A model generated the notes under the pieces. That model made no database searches. It was not told the DNA's origin and was given only the letters and a program-made list of their open reading frames with translations. From Rhizobium mesoamericanum STM3625 (GTDB lineage Bacteria; Pseudomonadota; Alphaproteobacteria; Rhizobiales; Rhizobiaceae): a stretch of DNA of 64,000 nt. The number at the start of each line of letters is the position of its first letter. Within the stretch, counting starts at the first letter, position 1. The translations under genes were made by a program, and so were the position numbers. The stretch is from the NCBI RefSeq assembly GCF_000312665.1, contig NZ_HF536773.1, forward strand, positions 1,297,468 to 1,361,467, given 5' to 3'. Positions 28,707 to 37,952 of the stretch are shown here, one piece after another.

Positions 28707-30068
28707 ATGGCTCAGACGGTAGCGACCAGACTTCATTCAAACGCAGCACTTCTTCCGTCCGGATGGGAGAAGGACGTGCGCCTGACGATCGCTGATGGCC
28801 GTATTGCTCGTGTTGAAACGGGCGTTGCAACCGAGCCGGGCGACGAGCATCACGACACGCTCGTTCCTGCGATGGGCAACCTCCACAGCCATGCTTTCCA
28901 GCGCGCAATGGCTGGCCTTGCGGAGGTGCGCGGACCACTAAACGACAGCTTCTGGAGTTGGCGCACCGTCATGTACAGGTTCGCTCTCTCGATGACGCCT
29001 GAGCATGTCGAGGCCGTAGCAGCCCAACTCTATATGGAAATGCTGGAAGCCGGTTTTTCCCGTGTCGGTGAATTCCACTACTTGCATCACGACAAGGACG
29101 GCACGCCCTATGCCAACATTGCCGAGCTCGCCGAGCGCATCGGGGCCGCAGCAGCCACCAGCGGAATAGGCTTGACGCTGCTTCCCGTATTCTATGCCCA
29201 TTCGGGCTTCGGTGGTGCGGCACCGATTGACGGTCAGCGCCGCTTCATCAATTCACTCGATAGCTTTGCTGCATTGATGGACGGCTGCCGTAGGGTGATC
29301 GGTAGGCTTACGGGGGCCGAGCTCGGTCTAGCCCCGCACAGCCTGCGCGCTGCAACACCTGAGGAACTCAGAAGTGTGGTGCCGCTGGCTGGTAACGGAC
29401 CGATCCATATTCACATCGCCGAGCAGGTCAAGGAAGTCGAAGATTGCATCGCCTGGTCGGGCGCGCGGCCAGTCGAGTGGCTACTTGCCAACGCACCGGT
29501 GGATGGACGCTGGTGCCTGATCCACGCCACACACATGACAGACGAGGAAACCCGCGGCATGGCGCGAAGCGCAGCCATTGCCGGCCTTTGCCCGATTACC
29601 GAAGCCAATCTCGGCGACGGTACGTTCCAGGCGCCACTCTTCATCGAAGAAGGCGGCCGTCTCGGCATCGGCTCCGATTCCAACGTGCTGATCTCGCTTC
29701 CTGGCGAGCTGCGCCAGCTCGAATATTCGGAGCGTCTGGCACTGAGGGCTCGCAATGTCATCGCTGCACCGGGTGGGTCGACCGCTCGCAGCCTGTTTGA
29801 TCACGCAATTACCGGAGGCGGCGCGGCACTGAAGGCGCCCGGAGGTATAACGGTTGGTCACCATGCCGACCTCATTTCGCTCGACAAAACAGCCGTACCC
29901 TACCTTTCCGGCGATGCATTGCTCGATCACTGGGTCTTTGCCGGTGGCGTGGCCGTCGATTGCGTCTGGTCGCTCGGCCGCAAGCAGGTCGCGGCCGGTC
30001 GCCACGTCGCCCGCGACGCAATTAACCAAAGATTCCTGAAGGCGATGGGCGAGCTTCTTGCAGCATAG
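28707..30068 (+). CDS. hutF: formimidoylglutamate deiminase
   Basis: A 453-residue amidohydrolase-superfamily enzyme that deiminates N-formimidoylglutamate to N-formylglutamate and ammonia. Metal ligands appear in MGNLHSHAFQRAMAG, HIHIAEQ and LIHATHMTD, with the late GSDSNVLISLPGELRQLEYSERL characteristic of HutF. The ATG at 28707 has GAGGAGAAAA upstream; the frame is open back to 28551, but that extension overlaps hutI and the operator. It is divergent from hutIHGU and followed by hutC. Confidence 0.93.
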   Translation: MAQTVATRLHSNAALLPSGWEKDVRLTIADGRIARVETGVATEPGDEHHDTLVPAMGNLHSHAFQRAMAGLAEVRGPLNDSFWSWRTVMYRFALSMTPEHVEAVAAQLYMEMLEAGFSRVGEFHYLHHDKDGTPYANIAELAERIGAAAATSGIGLTLLPVFYAHSGFGGAAPIDGQRRFINSLDSFAALMDGCRRVIGRLTGAELGLAPHSLRAATPEELRSVVPLAGNGPIHIHIAEQVKEVEDCIAWSGARPVEWLLANAPVDGRWCLIHATHMTDEETRGMARSAAIAGLCPITEANLGDGTFQAPLFIEEGGRLGIGSDSNVLISLPGELRQLEYSERLALRARNVIAAPGGSTARSLFDHAITGGGAALKAPGGITVGHHADLISLDKTAVPYLSGDALLDHWVFAGGVAVDCVWSLGRKQVAAGRHVARDAINQRFLKAMGELLAA

Positions 30069-30125
30069 GGCTTTCCAGGTCGCGACATAAAGATTAGAGC
30101 GGGAGGCATTGACCGGAGCGTGACG

Positions 30126-30848
30126 ATGAACAAAAGCAAGGAGACAACCTTGCACCAGCGGATCGTAAGCGACATCGAAGGCCACATCGTTTCTGGCGAG
30201 TGGCCGCCGGGTCATCGCATCCCGTTTGAAGTGGATCTAACCAAGGAATACAATTGTTCGCGCATGACCGTGAACAAGGCGCTAACCCAACTTGCTAAGG
30301 CCGGTCTTATCGAACGTCGCAAGAAATCGGGCAGCTTCGTCACGCAGCCGCAGGCCCAATCGGCTGTTCTCGAGATCCACGACATAAGTGCTGAAGTACA
30401 GTCGCTAAATCTTCAGTATTCCTTCGCCGTGTCGAAGCACGAGCAGCGCAGAGCGAAGGCCGACGATGTTCGCCGCCTCGACGTCACCCCGGGATCTTTC
30501 ATTGTTGACGTGGCCTGCGTTCATCAGGCAGGCGGGCGACCGTTCTGTCTGGAGGAACGACTGATCAGCCTGTCGACCGTACCCGAGGCGGCCGACGCAA
30601 ATTTTTCAGAGATGGCGCCTGGCGCCTGGCTGATCAATCAGATTCCCTGGAGTAGCGCCGAGCACCGCATTCACGCCGTTTCTGCCGGTTCAGACGAGGC
30701 CGCCGCCCTCGGTATCCCGCGCAACACAGCCTGCCTGGTCGTCGAGCGTCGCACCTGGAGCAATAACGGGCCGGTCACTCATGTGCGCTTCACTTATCCG
30801 GGCGACCGACACGCGCTGGTAGCACGTTTCACCCCCGCGTCGCAGTAG
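30126..30848 (+). CDS. hutC: GntR-family histidine utilisation repressor
   Basis: A 240-residue GntR/HutC regulator. The N-terminal winged helix (PFEVDLTKEYNCSRMTVNKALTQLAKAGLIERRKKSG, about residues 30-66) is followed by a UTRA ligand domain (about 90-235). GGAG seven bases before the ATG at 30126 favours this start over a GTG at 30120. It sits directly downstream of hutF, 57 nt apart, so it is probably autoregulated with it; urocanate is the expected inducer. Confidence 0.92.
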   Translation: MNKSKETTLHQRIVSDIEGHIVSGEWPPGHRIPFEVDLTKEYNCSRMTVNKALTQLAKAGLIERRKKSGSFVTQPQAQSAVLEIHDISAEVQSLNLQYSFAVSKHEQRRAKADDVRRLDVTPGSFIVDVACVHQAGGRPFCLEERLISLSTVPEAADANFSEMAPGAWLINQIPWSSAEHRIHAVSAGSDEAAALGIPRNTACLVVERRTWSNNGPVTHVRFTYPGDRHALVARFTPASQ

Positions 30849-30870
30849 CAGATGACTTCGCTCGGGCAGC

Positions 30871-31092
30871 TTATTTCGTGGAGATCACGATGTCGTCGCG
30901 GATCAAGTCCGTAAGCTCATGCTCATCCGTGATACCAAGTTCGATCCATTGAAGTAGGCTCTTTGCCTTCTGCCTTGCTTCAACGCTACCCCTATGAAGC
31001 CCATTCTCATCGCACCAAGCCCTCAGGATACGATCGATCAGGTCTGTGATCTTGAATGCTAACACTGGTCGCTGCCACAAAATCCATTGCAT
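30871..31092 (-). CDS. hypothetical protein, 73 aa
   Basis: A small soluble protein converging with hutC. GGGAG lies 9 bases before the ATG, which supports translation. The sequence is helical and rich in charged residues, with a Trp-containing start; I recognise no domain. Function unknown. Confidence 0.45.
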   Translation of the reverse strand: MQWILWQRPVLAFKITDLIDRILRAWCDENGLHRGSVEARQKAKSLLQWIELGITDEHELTDLIRDDIVISTK

Positions 31093-31472
31093 CGGCCTGT
31101 CTCCCTTCGCATCCGGAGCCTATGTGGCGCCACGTCAGGGAGGCAACCTACAGCACATGAGAATGTGCTCATCTACACATATTAAAAGGCTAAGCGTTGC
31201 AGATTGGCCATAGCCACCGGATGAGAACGATTGGGCAGCAAAGCAAAAAGCTATTAATTCTATCGGCCAGCTACCCATTGTTCAGTCGACATCCCGACTG
31301 GAGTTCGATTGTGCTAAGGCGGTGAACCAGTTCAGGACCCGGCATCTTTTTGCCACGTGCCTTTCGTCCTCCAATCGGTTGTCGGTCCTTTTCCATATGG
31401 CGCAGTCCCGACACCTTGACGTCTTCCGAAACCCTTCTGGATGACCCCGGATCCCAGGCGCCGCGCCCGGAC
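31093..31472. other. intergenic stretch before the beta-helix gene's end
   Basis: About 380 bases with no supported gene; open frames here are out of phase with any recognisable protein. A perfect 10-bp palindrome GTGGCGCCAC is at 31124-31133, 32 bases upstream of the 73-aa gene's start. Beyond that I see nothing. Confidence 0.35.
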
Positions 31473-32888
31473 CTAATTCACCACCTCGATGATCTTGGCC
31501 CCGGCAAACCGCTTCTTCTCGATACTGGTGTATTCGAGCCTGACCAGCTTTCCCGCGAGAGCCTTTAATGGCATCGCTTTTCCGTCGGGCCCGACAGCGT
31601 CGGACAATATCAGGTGGTGGCCACGCAACACGACGTCGCTCGCATCGACGATCTTTATCCTGTTGCGATCGTCGCCCTCGAGCCGACCGATGACACAGCC
31701 GGCAACAGAGGGGCGACAACTTAACGGCGCGCCGCCCTTCTCGGTTTCCTTCGCTACCTCCGTTCGATTTGATGAAGCCGCCGGTTTGCTTCGCAGATCT
31801 GCCGTTGCCTTCGGTCCATCGCATGGCCCGGTCGCATCGAGTGTCTTGCTGATCGAACTGGTGCTGACGACCCTGTTGTTCTGAGAAATATTCTCACAGA
31901 TCTTTCCCTGCGGCGCCCTTTGCGCCCGGATCAGCCCGACACCAACATTGCGAAACGTATTGCCGTAGACGTCGTTGTTGACGCCATCGCTCTCTTCGTC
32001 GCCACCAAGGCGCACGCCAGCGCCAACGACGTCATAGACAAGATTGTAGCGGAAGACATTGCTGTTGCCGCGCGAGTCAAAACCACCTGAATTGGGGTCT
32101 TTCTGCCCTGTGCAACTATTCTTCTCGACAATGTTACCGCTCGAGCCCTCCTTGATGTCGACGCATTCATTGCCACCAGTGGCGATGTCATTATCGTGGA
32201 TACGGTTCCGATCGGAGCGATCGATCGCACCGTCTGGCGCGCCGCGTCCACCCAATTGCTCTGGCGCGGTTCCGATGTAGATGCCCTCGCCATTCTTCCC
32301 GCCATCGTCAAACAGGAAGTCGAAACGGCCGCATGAACTTATCCTGGAATAGGCGATTTCGTTCTGCCTCGCCTGGTAACGCAGGCGGACGCACTCGCCA
32401 CCTGCGTTACGAATATCCATCCCGAGCACGCGCAGCCCGGTCAATTCCTTTCCAGGCGTGTTTCCGATCACGTAGAGCAGCTTGTCACGGTAGCTCTTCT
32501 TCGTGTTCGCTCTCTCAAACCGGCCGTCAACGGTGAAATTCCGCAGCTCGATATAGCTATGGTTGATCTCGATCACCCGCGGCTGGCCGCCACCTTTGAC
32601 GACAGATGCAAGTGATCCCTCAATCGTGATCGGCTTGCCGAGTTGGCCATCGCGAACCGAGCGGAAATCCTGCATGTAGGTTCCTGGCGAAAGGACGATC
32701 GTATCGCCCGGTTGGGCGATCGCAAGCGCATCCTGGATCGTCGATCCTTCATCGCGGCCCGAGCTTTTTGGCGCGACGTTGATTGTCGCGCTCTCTGCAG
32801 GCCCGATGAAGCTGAAGGCCCCGGCAAGACCCAGCATGACCACAATCAGGCGAGGAGCCGCGCAAGCCTTCCACATATCTTTGGCCAT
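31473..32888 (-). CDS. exported right-handed parallel beta-helix protein
   Basis: A 471-residue secreted or periplasmic protein. GGAGG lies upstream of the ATG at 32888, and a signal peptide ends near residue 34 (IGPAESATI). From about residue 35 to 330 the pattern is that of a parallel beta-helix: GSTIQDALAIAQPGDTIVLSPGTY (the usual first coil), then repeated short strands such as IELRNFTVDG, NRIHDNDIATGG and SNVFRYNLVYDVVGAGVRLGG. Such proteins are often polysaccharide lyases or hydrolases. A separate C-terminal part of about 90 residues, with two Cys (CRPSVAGCVIG) and a beta-rich segment, follows a low-complexity linker. The substrate is unknown. Confidence 0.75.
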   Translation of the reverse strand: MAKDMWKACAAPRLIVVMLGLAGAFSFIGPAESATINVAPKSSGRDEGSTIQDALAIAQPGDTIVLSPGTYMQDFRSVRDGQLGKPITIEGSLASVVKGGGQPRVIEINHSYIELRNFTVDGRFERANTKKSYRDKLLYVIGNTPGKELTGLRVLGMDIRNAGGECVRLRYQARQNEIAYSRISSCGRFDFLFDDGGKNGEGIYIGTAPEQLGGRGAPDGAIDRSDRNRIHDNDIATGGNECVDIKEGSSGNIVEKNSCTGQKDPNSGGFDSRGNSNVFRYNLVYDVVGAGVRLGGDEESDGVNNDVYGNTFRNVGVGLIRAQRAPQGKICENISQNNRVVSTSSISKTLDATGPCDGPKATADLRSKPAASSNRTEVAKETEKGGAPLSCRPSVAGCVIGRLEGDDRNRIKIVDASDVVLRGHHLILSDAVGPDGKAMPLKALAGKLVRLEYTSIEKKRFAGAKIIEVVN

Positions 32889-33072
32889 GGATACCTCCGG
32901 TCGTGGACGCGATCTTGAATAAGAGCATACGCTAATAGTAACTCAATTGCTCCTTTGGAGTTCGCCAACGCGATTCTCATTTCAGGAGCCCAGTTTGAAC
33001 GACCAACGTTGCAGCGCGCCTCGTCAGCCCTCATGATGTCTAAATCGGATATCGACACATATACGGCGACCA

Positions 33073-33819
33073 ATGCGCATCTTTCTCGTCCGACACGGCG
33101 AATCCCTCGGCAACATCAATGAAAACGCCTACAGGCAGTTTGGCGATCACAATGTGCCGCTGACACAATGGGGCTATCAACAGGTTCTCCTAGCCGGAAG
33201 GGCGCTAGCGTCCTATCTGGCCGAGTTGCCAGAGCGCCCTAATCAAAGCTTGGATATTTGGTATTCGCCGTTTCTTCGAACGCGACAGAGTAAGGACGCC
33301 CTATTGGAAGTCCTGCCGCCGGGATGGGTGGGGGACGTTCGCGAGGACTATCTGTTGCGCGAGCAAGACTTTGGTCTTTTTACAGAAATCTACGACCATG
33401 CGGAGCGACGACAGAAGTTTCCAGATGAGTTCGAGAAATGGGCCCGGATGCGAAACAACAGCGGAAAATTCTATGCAAGACCACCCGATGGCGAGAGCAG
33501 GGCGGATGTGGCCCAGCGGCTTCGTCTGTTTCTGCAGACCGTAAATGACGATACGACCGATGAAGGCAACGACATCATCATCGTCGGCCATGGCGTCACG
33601 AACCGGGCGTTCGAGATGAATTTTCTCCATCATGCGGTCGACTGGTTCGAGCGTTCTGACAATCCGGGAAATTCCGACGTGACATTGATCGAAGGAACGC
33701 GTCGTCAGGGCTATCGATCAATCCTGTTGCACAAGGCAAGCGAGCGTAAGACTGGCAATGACGAGTTTCGGCATGCGCACGGATCAGAGCTGACGATCAC
33801 GCCGAAAACGACGCCATAG
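33073..33819 (+). CDS. histidine phosphatase family protein
   Basis: A 248-residue member of the histidine phosphatase (phosphoglycerate mutase-like) superfamily. The catalytic RHGE motif is at the very start (MRIFLVRHGESLGN), the second arginine lies in SPFLRTRQS and the later histidine in IIIVGHGVTNRAF. No membrane or signal segment. It starts 184 nt from the divergent beta-helix gene. Whether it acts on a sugar phosphate, protein or small metabolite cannot be told. Confidence 0.82.
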   Translation: MRIFLVRHGESLGNINENAYRQFGDHNVPLTQWGYQQVLLAGRALASYLAELPERPNQSLDIWYSPFLRTRQSKDALLEVLPPGWVGDVREDYLLREQDFGLFTEIYDHAERRQKFPDEFEKWARMRNNSGKFYARPPDGESRADVAQRLRLFLQTVNDDTTDEGNDIIIVGHGVTNRAFEMNFLHHAVDWFERSDNPGNSDVTLIEGTRRQGYRSILLHKASERKTGNDEFRHAHGSELTITPKTTP

Positions 33820-33865
33820 CTTTTAGCCGTCGCCAATAAAGGCACATCAATCTACGGCGCGGGTC

Positions 33866-34201
33866 CTATTGCTGGGGTGGCGCCAGGCCGCATTGGGTGA
33901 CCTCGGGCTCGTCCTTGATGCTTGCCTTGATGCGAAGCTCCCAGGCCGGCCCAAGTTGAAAACCGTGAGCCCGTAACATGTCGACGACCTTCGAACAGTC
34001 GGCGGGGCTGTCGTATTGCCCCGCCAGCGAAACCTCGATGAGCGTCTCCTTGGCATCGACGGCACAATTGCCATTCAAGCCGGTGTTTTCGAGAAACGAG
34101 CACACGGCCTCAGCGCGCTCGAGGCCCTTGCCGTCATCCGATGCAACAGGGGATCCGGCAGCGACAACGACCGCCTCGATCAGGGATATGAAAGATCTCA
34201 T
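33866..34201 (-). CDS. small exported hypothetical protein, 111 aa
   Basis: The ATG at 34201 has GGAGAG five bases before it, and the product begins with a probable signal peptide (MRSFISLIEAVVVAAGSPVAS). The mature part has four cysteines, suggesting disulfides in the periplasm. A longer start at 34231 would place a non-signal leader first. I do not recognise the family; it converges with the histidine phosphatase. Confidence 0.55.
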   Translation of the reverse strand: MRSFISLIEAVVVAAGSPVASDDGKGLERAEAVCSFLENTGLNGNCAVDAKETLIEVSLAGQYDSPADCSKVVDMLRAHGFQLGPAWELRIKASIKDEPEVTQCGLAPPQQ

Positions 34202-34535
34202 TGTACTCTCCATGGAGGGAGGTCTCGACACCGGTTGCCACGATGTTTTGGAGCCTCCCTCGTCCTTCCAAGAGATGAAGGATCAGAGGGACATAGGTCT
34301 TGAATCGGAGTGGGGAAGGGGCCAGAAGTCTGAGACAGAAGAATAAGCGCCAGCTGCAACGGCGGATAGTATTGTAACAAATTCAAGCGCCTAGAAAGTG
34401 CAGCCAGTCGGAGCTATTAAAAAACCGCAGGGTGTTGTCGATTTGCGTACTCCCCAAACGTTTCTTGTCTGAAGGGCGGACCACGTCAGGAAGGCTGGCG
34501 CATTGTCCTGTCCAAAACCGGAGGAGGTTCATGTG
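34202..34535. other. intergenic stretch upstream of DUF899 gene
   Basis: About 330 bases of divergent promoter region. It ends with a strong ribosome site GAGGAGG at 34521-34527 for the DUF899 gene. I see no further gene, repeat or convincing operator. Confidence 0.35.
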
Positions 34536-35249
34536 ATGGATGCGAATAACCTTGCTTCCGCAAGCGAGCTGGCAAGAAGAAACGGACTGAGTTTTCCGAA
34601 TGAAAGTCCCGAGTACCGGCAGGCTCGCGATGAACTGCTTGCTGAAGAAATCGAGTTGCGTCGACATATCGAAAGAGTGGCCAAGCAGCGTCGTGCGCTA
34701 CCGCCAGGCGGTGAGGTGACTAAAGAGTACCGCTTCCAGGGCCCCGACGGCGAGGTTCCGTTGCTCGACCTCTTCACAGGCAAGTCCACGCTGGTCATAT
34801 ACAATTACATGTACGGTCCGCAACGCGAACGACCATGCCCGATGTGCACATCCATGCTATCGGCTCTTGACGGAGAGGTTCCCGACATTTGCCAGCAGAT
34901 TGCCCTTGCCGTTGTCGCGCGCTCGCCAATAGAGCGGTTGCTGGCCTTCAAGAAGGAGCGCGGTTGGCATCACATGCCGCTCTACTCCGATATGAGTGAC
35001 GAGTTCAGCCGCGACTATCACGCCATTGGTCCTGACGGCAGTGATGACGCCGCCTATAACGTCTTCACAATCAAGGATGGCGTGATCCGTCATTTCTGGA
35101 ACCCGGAAATGGGCCCCGCAACCGCCGATCCCGGCCAGGACCCCCGTGGCGCGCCGGACCTCATGCCGCTTTGGACCGTGCTCGACACCACGCCTGAAGG
35201 GCGCCCGCCGACCTGGTATCCGAAACTCAATTACGACACTCCACGATAA
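34536..35249 (+). CDS. DUF899 family thioredoxin-like protein
   Basis: A 237-residue protein of the DUF899 family, which has a thioredoxin-like fold of unknown function. Landmarks: LLAEEIELRRHIERVAKQRRALPPGG near the start, KEYRFQGPDGEVPLLDLF, YMYGPQRERPCPMCTSM with a conserved C-x-x-C, and the C-terminal DLMPLWTVLDTTPEGR. The ATG at 34536 is set by GAGGAGG eight bases upstream. It is cytoplasmic and monocistronic. Confidence 0.8.
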   Translation: MDANNLASASELARRNGLSFPNESPEYRQARDELLAEEIELRRHIERVAKQRRALPPGGEVTKEYRFQGPDGEVPLLDLFTGKSTLVIYNYMYGPQRERPCPMCTSMLSALDGEVPDICQQIALAVVARSPIERLLAFKKERGWHHMPLYSDMSDEFSRDYHAIGPDGSDDAAYNVFTIKDGVIRHFWNPEMGPATADPGQDPRGAPDLMPLWTVLDTTPEGRPPTWYPKLNYDTPR

Positions 35250-35271
35250 TGCCGACGTAAGGGCGCAGCCA

Positions 35272-36162
35272 TCAGCCCTGCCTGCCGACGCTCGCATACA
35301 TACCCGTCGTACGGAACTCCGTCGGATTGGTCCCATAGACACGCCTGAAGACCTTGGAGAAATAATTGGCGTCCTCGAAACCGGAGCGGATCGCCACCTC
35401 CTTGACGGGCATGTTCGCGGTCTTGGTAAGAAGTGTCACGGCCCGCTTCAATCGCTTCTCCAAGACGAATTCGGCCGGCGGCAGGCCCTCGTTGGCCGCA
35501 AACATTCGGGAGAAATGCGCCCGGCTTAGGCCTGCGACCCGGGCCAGATCCTCAACGGGCAGGGGACGTTCAAGATTGGCCATGATGTAGTCGATGACAT
35601 GCTGCATCGTCCGGTACTCCTCGCTGAATACAGGGTGAGAACCGAAAACGTCGTCATATAGCGCCATGGCTGCTTCGTAGGCGATGGCGGACGCAAAGCC
35701 CGGGGTTTCTGCGCCAGTAATCAGTCGCAGGCTGCAATCCGCCAGATGCTCGATCGTCTGTGGTTGCAGCTTCAGAATCGGACCGGTCACGGCAAGGATC
35801 GAGCGGTGGATGCGCAGGGCCTCCTCTCCATTCATCGAGATCCAGAAGAACTCCCAGCGATCGCCATCCTCCAGCCAGTAGCGGTGATTGTGCGGCACGA
35901 GCACAAGCAGCGTCTCCCCCTCCTTCACACGAAGCTGGCGATTCTCGTAGCGCAGGTTTCCCGCGCCGCCGATCGTATGCTGCAAGACCGTAAAGGGCGT
36001 TTGCCCACGCTTGCGGCCATCCCAGTCGTAGGTCGCATTCTCGCGAATCTCGTAGCCCGTACTGGTCGGCATAGTGTGTAGACTCTGGCGGCCGCGTGGC
36101 AACGAGACCGTCCGCATCACGGGACCGTTGTCAATCAATTTCTGCAGCACAGAATTACCCAT
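35272..36162 (-). CDS. agpT: AraC-family activator of alpha-galactoside genes
   Basis: A 296-residue AraC-type regulator with an N-terminal cupin-like sensor (LRYENRQLRVKEGETLLVLVPHNHRYW near residues 90-116) and two helix-turn-helices in the last 100 residues (PVEDLARVAGLSRAHFSRMFAANEG and MPVKEVAIRSGFEDANYFSKVFRRVYGTNPTEFR). It is divergent from the agaL1-agpABCD-agaL2 operon, the arrangement described for agpT of S. meliloti, where it activates the operon with alpha-galactosides such as melibiose. I start it at the ATG at 36162; the frame remains open upstream. Confidence 0.87.
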   Translation of the reverse strand: MGNSVLQKLIDNGPVMRTVSLPRGRQSLHTMPTSTGYEIRENATYDWDGRKRGQTPFTVLQHTIGGAGNLRYENRQLRVKEGETLLVLVPHNHRYWLEDGDRWEFFWISMNGEEALRIHRSILAVTGPILKLQPQTIEHLADCSLRLITGAETPGFASAIAYEAAMALYDDVFGSHPVFSEEYRTMQHVIDYIMANLERPLPVEDLARVAGLSRAHFSRMFAANEGLPPAEFVLEKRLKRAVTLLTKTANMPVKEVAIRSGFEDANYFSKVFRRVYGTNPTEFRTTGMYASVGRQG

Positions 36163-36364
36163 GAAAGCATAATCCTTCTCTGGCGGCCTCACCGAATATG
36201 CGCATAATCGGCTCCCAAGAGAGAGAGCACCGCCAGCATCGAGGAGCGGCGGGGAGGAGAATAAGCCGAGTTTCTGGCCCTTTTTGGCGTCGACTGCAAG
36301 CCCGCGTCCTATTCTTCTTCTCATTGTTCAGCGCCGGCAATTTGATCGCATTGAGGCAAGGATC

Positions 36365-37831
36365 ATGAGTTTCAAAATCGCTATCATCGGCGCGGGCAGC
36401 GTCGGCTTCACAAAAAAGCTGTTTACCGACATCCTCTGCGTGACGGAATTCCAGGACGTTGAGTTCGCGCTTACCGACATGAGCGAGCACAATCTGCAGA
36501 TGATCAAGCAGATCCTCGACAGGATCGTCGAGTCCAACAAACTGCCGACCAAGGTCACCGCGACCACCAACCGGCGTGAAGCTCTGAGTGGCGCGCGTTA
36601 CATCATCAGCTGCGTGCGCGTCGGCGGCCTAGAGGCCTATGCCGACGACATCCGCATTCCGCTGAAATACGGCATCGACCAATGCGTGGGAGATACGATC
36701 TGCGCTGGCGGCATCCTCTATGGCCAACGCAATATTCCCGTCATCCTCGATTTTTGCAAAGACATCCGCGAGGTCGCCGAACCCGGTGCGAAGTTCCTGA
36801 ACTACGCAAACCCGATGGCGATGAACACTTGGGCTGCGATCGAATACGGTAAGGTCGACACTGTCGGTCTTTGCCATGGCGTCCAGCATGGCGCCGAACA
36901 GATCGCCGAAGTGCTCGGCGCAAAATCGCTTTCCGAGCTCGACTATATCTGCTCGGGAATTAACCACCAAACCTGGTTTGTCGATCTCAAGCTCAATGGT
37001 CGCAAGATCGGCAGGGATGAGTTGATCGCAGCCTTCGAGGCGCATCCAGTCTTCTCGCAGCAGGAAAAGCTGCGCATCGATGTCCTGAAGCGCTTCGGCG
37101 TATACTCCACGGAAAGCAACGGGCATCTGTCGGAATATCTCCCGTGGTATCGCAAGCGCCCGGAAGAAATCATGAAGTGGATCGACATGTCCGACTGGAT
37201 CCACGGCGAAACCGGGGGCTACCTCCGGTACTCCACCGAAACCCGCAACTGGTTCGAGACGGAATTCCCGCAATTCCTGCAGTCGGCTTCCAAACCCATC
37301 GATCCGGCCAAACGTTCGAACGAGCATGCAAGCCATATTCTCGAGGCTCTGGAAACGGGCCGCGTCTACCGCGGTCATTTCAACGTCAAGAACAATGGCG
37401 TCATCACCAACCTGCCGTCGGATGCGATCATCGAATCGCCCGGCTTTGTTGATCGATTTGGCATCAACATGGTCTCCGGCATCACGATTCCGGAGGCCTG
37501 CGCGGCTACCTGCATCGCGTCGATCAACGTTCAGCGGATGTCGGTGCATGCGGCGATCAGCGGTGATATCGACCTTCTGAAGCTTGCAGTGCTGCATGAC
37601 CCCCTTGTCGGGGCTGTCGCTACCCCGGACGAGGTCTGGCAGATGGTGGACGAGATGATCGTCGCCCAGTCCCGCTGGCTACCGCAATATGCTCATGCCG
37701 TTCCAGCCGCCAAGGAGAGGCTGGCGAAATCTACGGTCAAGACCCGTGAATGGGACGGCGCGGCCCGCCGCAACGTCCGCTCGATCGAGGAGCTGCGTGC
37801 CGAAAAGGCGGCACTCAGGCAGGCCGTATAG
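36365..37831 (+). CDS. agaL1: GH4 alpha-galactosidase
   Basis: A 488-residue glycoside hydrolase family 4 enzyme, which needs NAD+ and a divalent metal and works by oxidation-elimination at C3. Visible parts: the NAD-binding start KIAIIGAGSVGFTKKLF, TICAGGI, the asparagine motif FLNYANPMAMNTW, the metal ligands CHGVQH and SGINHQTW, and YSTESNGHLSEYLPWY. It starts at 36365 with AAGGA upstream. As first gene of the agp operon it cleaves imported melibiose or raffinose in the cytoplasm. Confidence 0.9.
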   Translation: MSFKIAIIGAGSVGFTKKLFTDILCVTEFQDVEFALTDMSEHNLQMIKQILDRIVESNKLPTKVTATTNRREALSGARYIISCVRVGGLEAYADDIRIPLKYGIDQCVGDTICAGGILYGQRNIPVILDFCKDIREVAEPGAKFLNYANPMAMNTWAAIEYGKVDTVGLCHGVQHGAEQIAEVLGAKSLSELDYICSGINHQTWFVDLKLNGRKIGRDELIAAFEAHPVFSQQEKLRIDVLKRFGVYSTESNGHLSEYLPWYRKRPEEIMKWIDMSDWIHGETGGYLRYSTETRNWFETEFPQFLQSASKPIDPAKRSNEHASHILEALETGRVYRGHFNVKNNGVITNLPSDAIIESPGFVDRFGINMVSGITIPEACAATCIASINVQRMSVHAAISGDIDLLKLAVLHDPLVGAVATPDEVWQMVDEMIVAQSRWLPQYAHAVPAAKERLAKSTVKTREWDGAARRNVRSIEELRAEKAALRQAV

Positions 37832-37908
37832 AACTTCGGACAACGGTGGCGGTTGGCTCCGGGAGGGAACCCATCGCTGCATGGCCGTTGCCGGATCGTT
37901 GAGGAGAA

Positions 37909-37934
37909 CAGGGCTCGCCTGAGGCGACGCCCTG
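37909..37934 (+). promoter_or_regulatory. hairpin between agaL1 and agpA
   Basis: CAGGGC (37909-37914) pairs with GCCCTG (37929-37934) and TCGCC (37915-37919) with GGCGA (37923-37927), giving an 11-bp stem with one bulged C and a TGA loop. It ends 6 bases before the agpA ribosome site and could protect the agpA message 5' end or tune its translation. Confidence 0.5.
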
Positions 37935-37952
37935 GAACAAGAGGGAGAAACG

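Noticed and set aside
36629-37597. 322-codon minus-strand frame inside agaL1
   Set aside because: Fully antisense to a well-supported GH4 gene; no motif or ribosome site.
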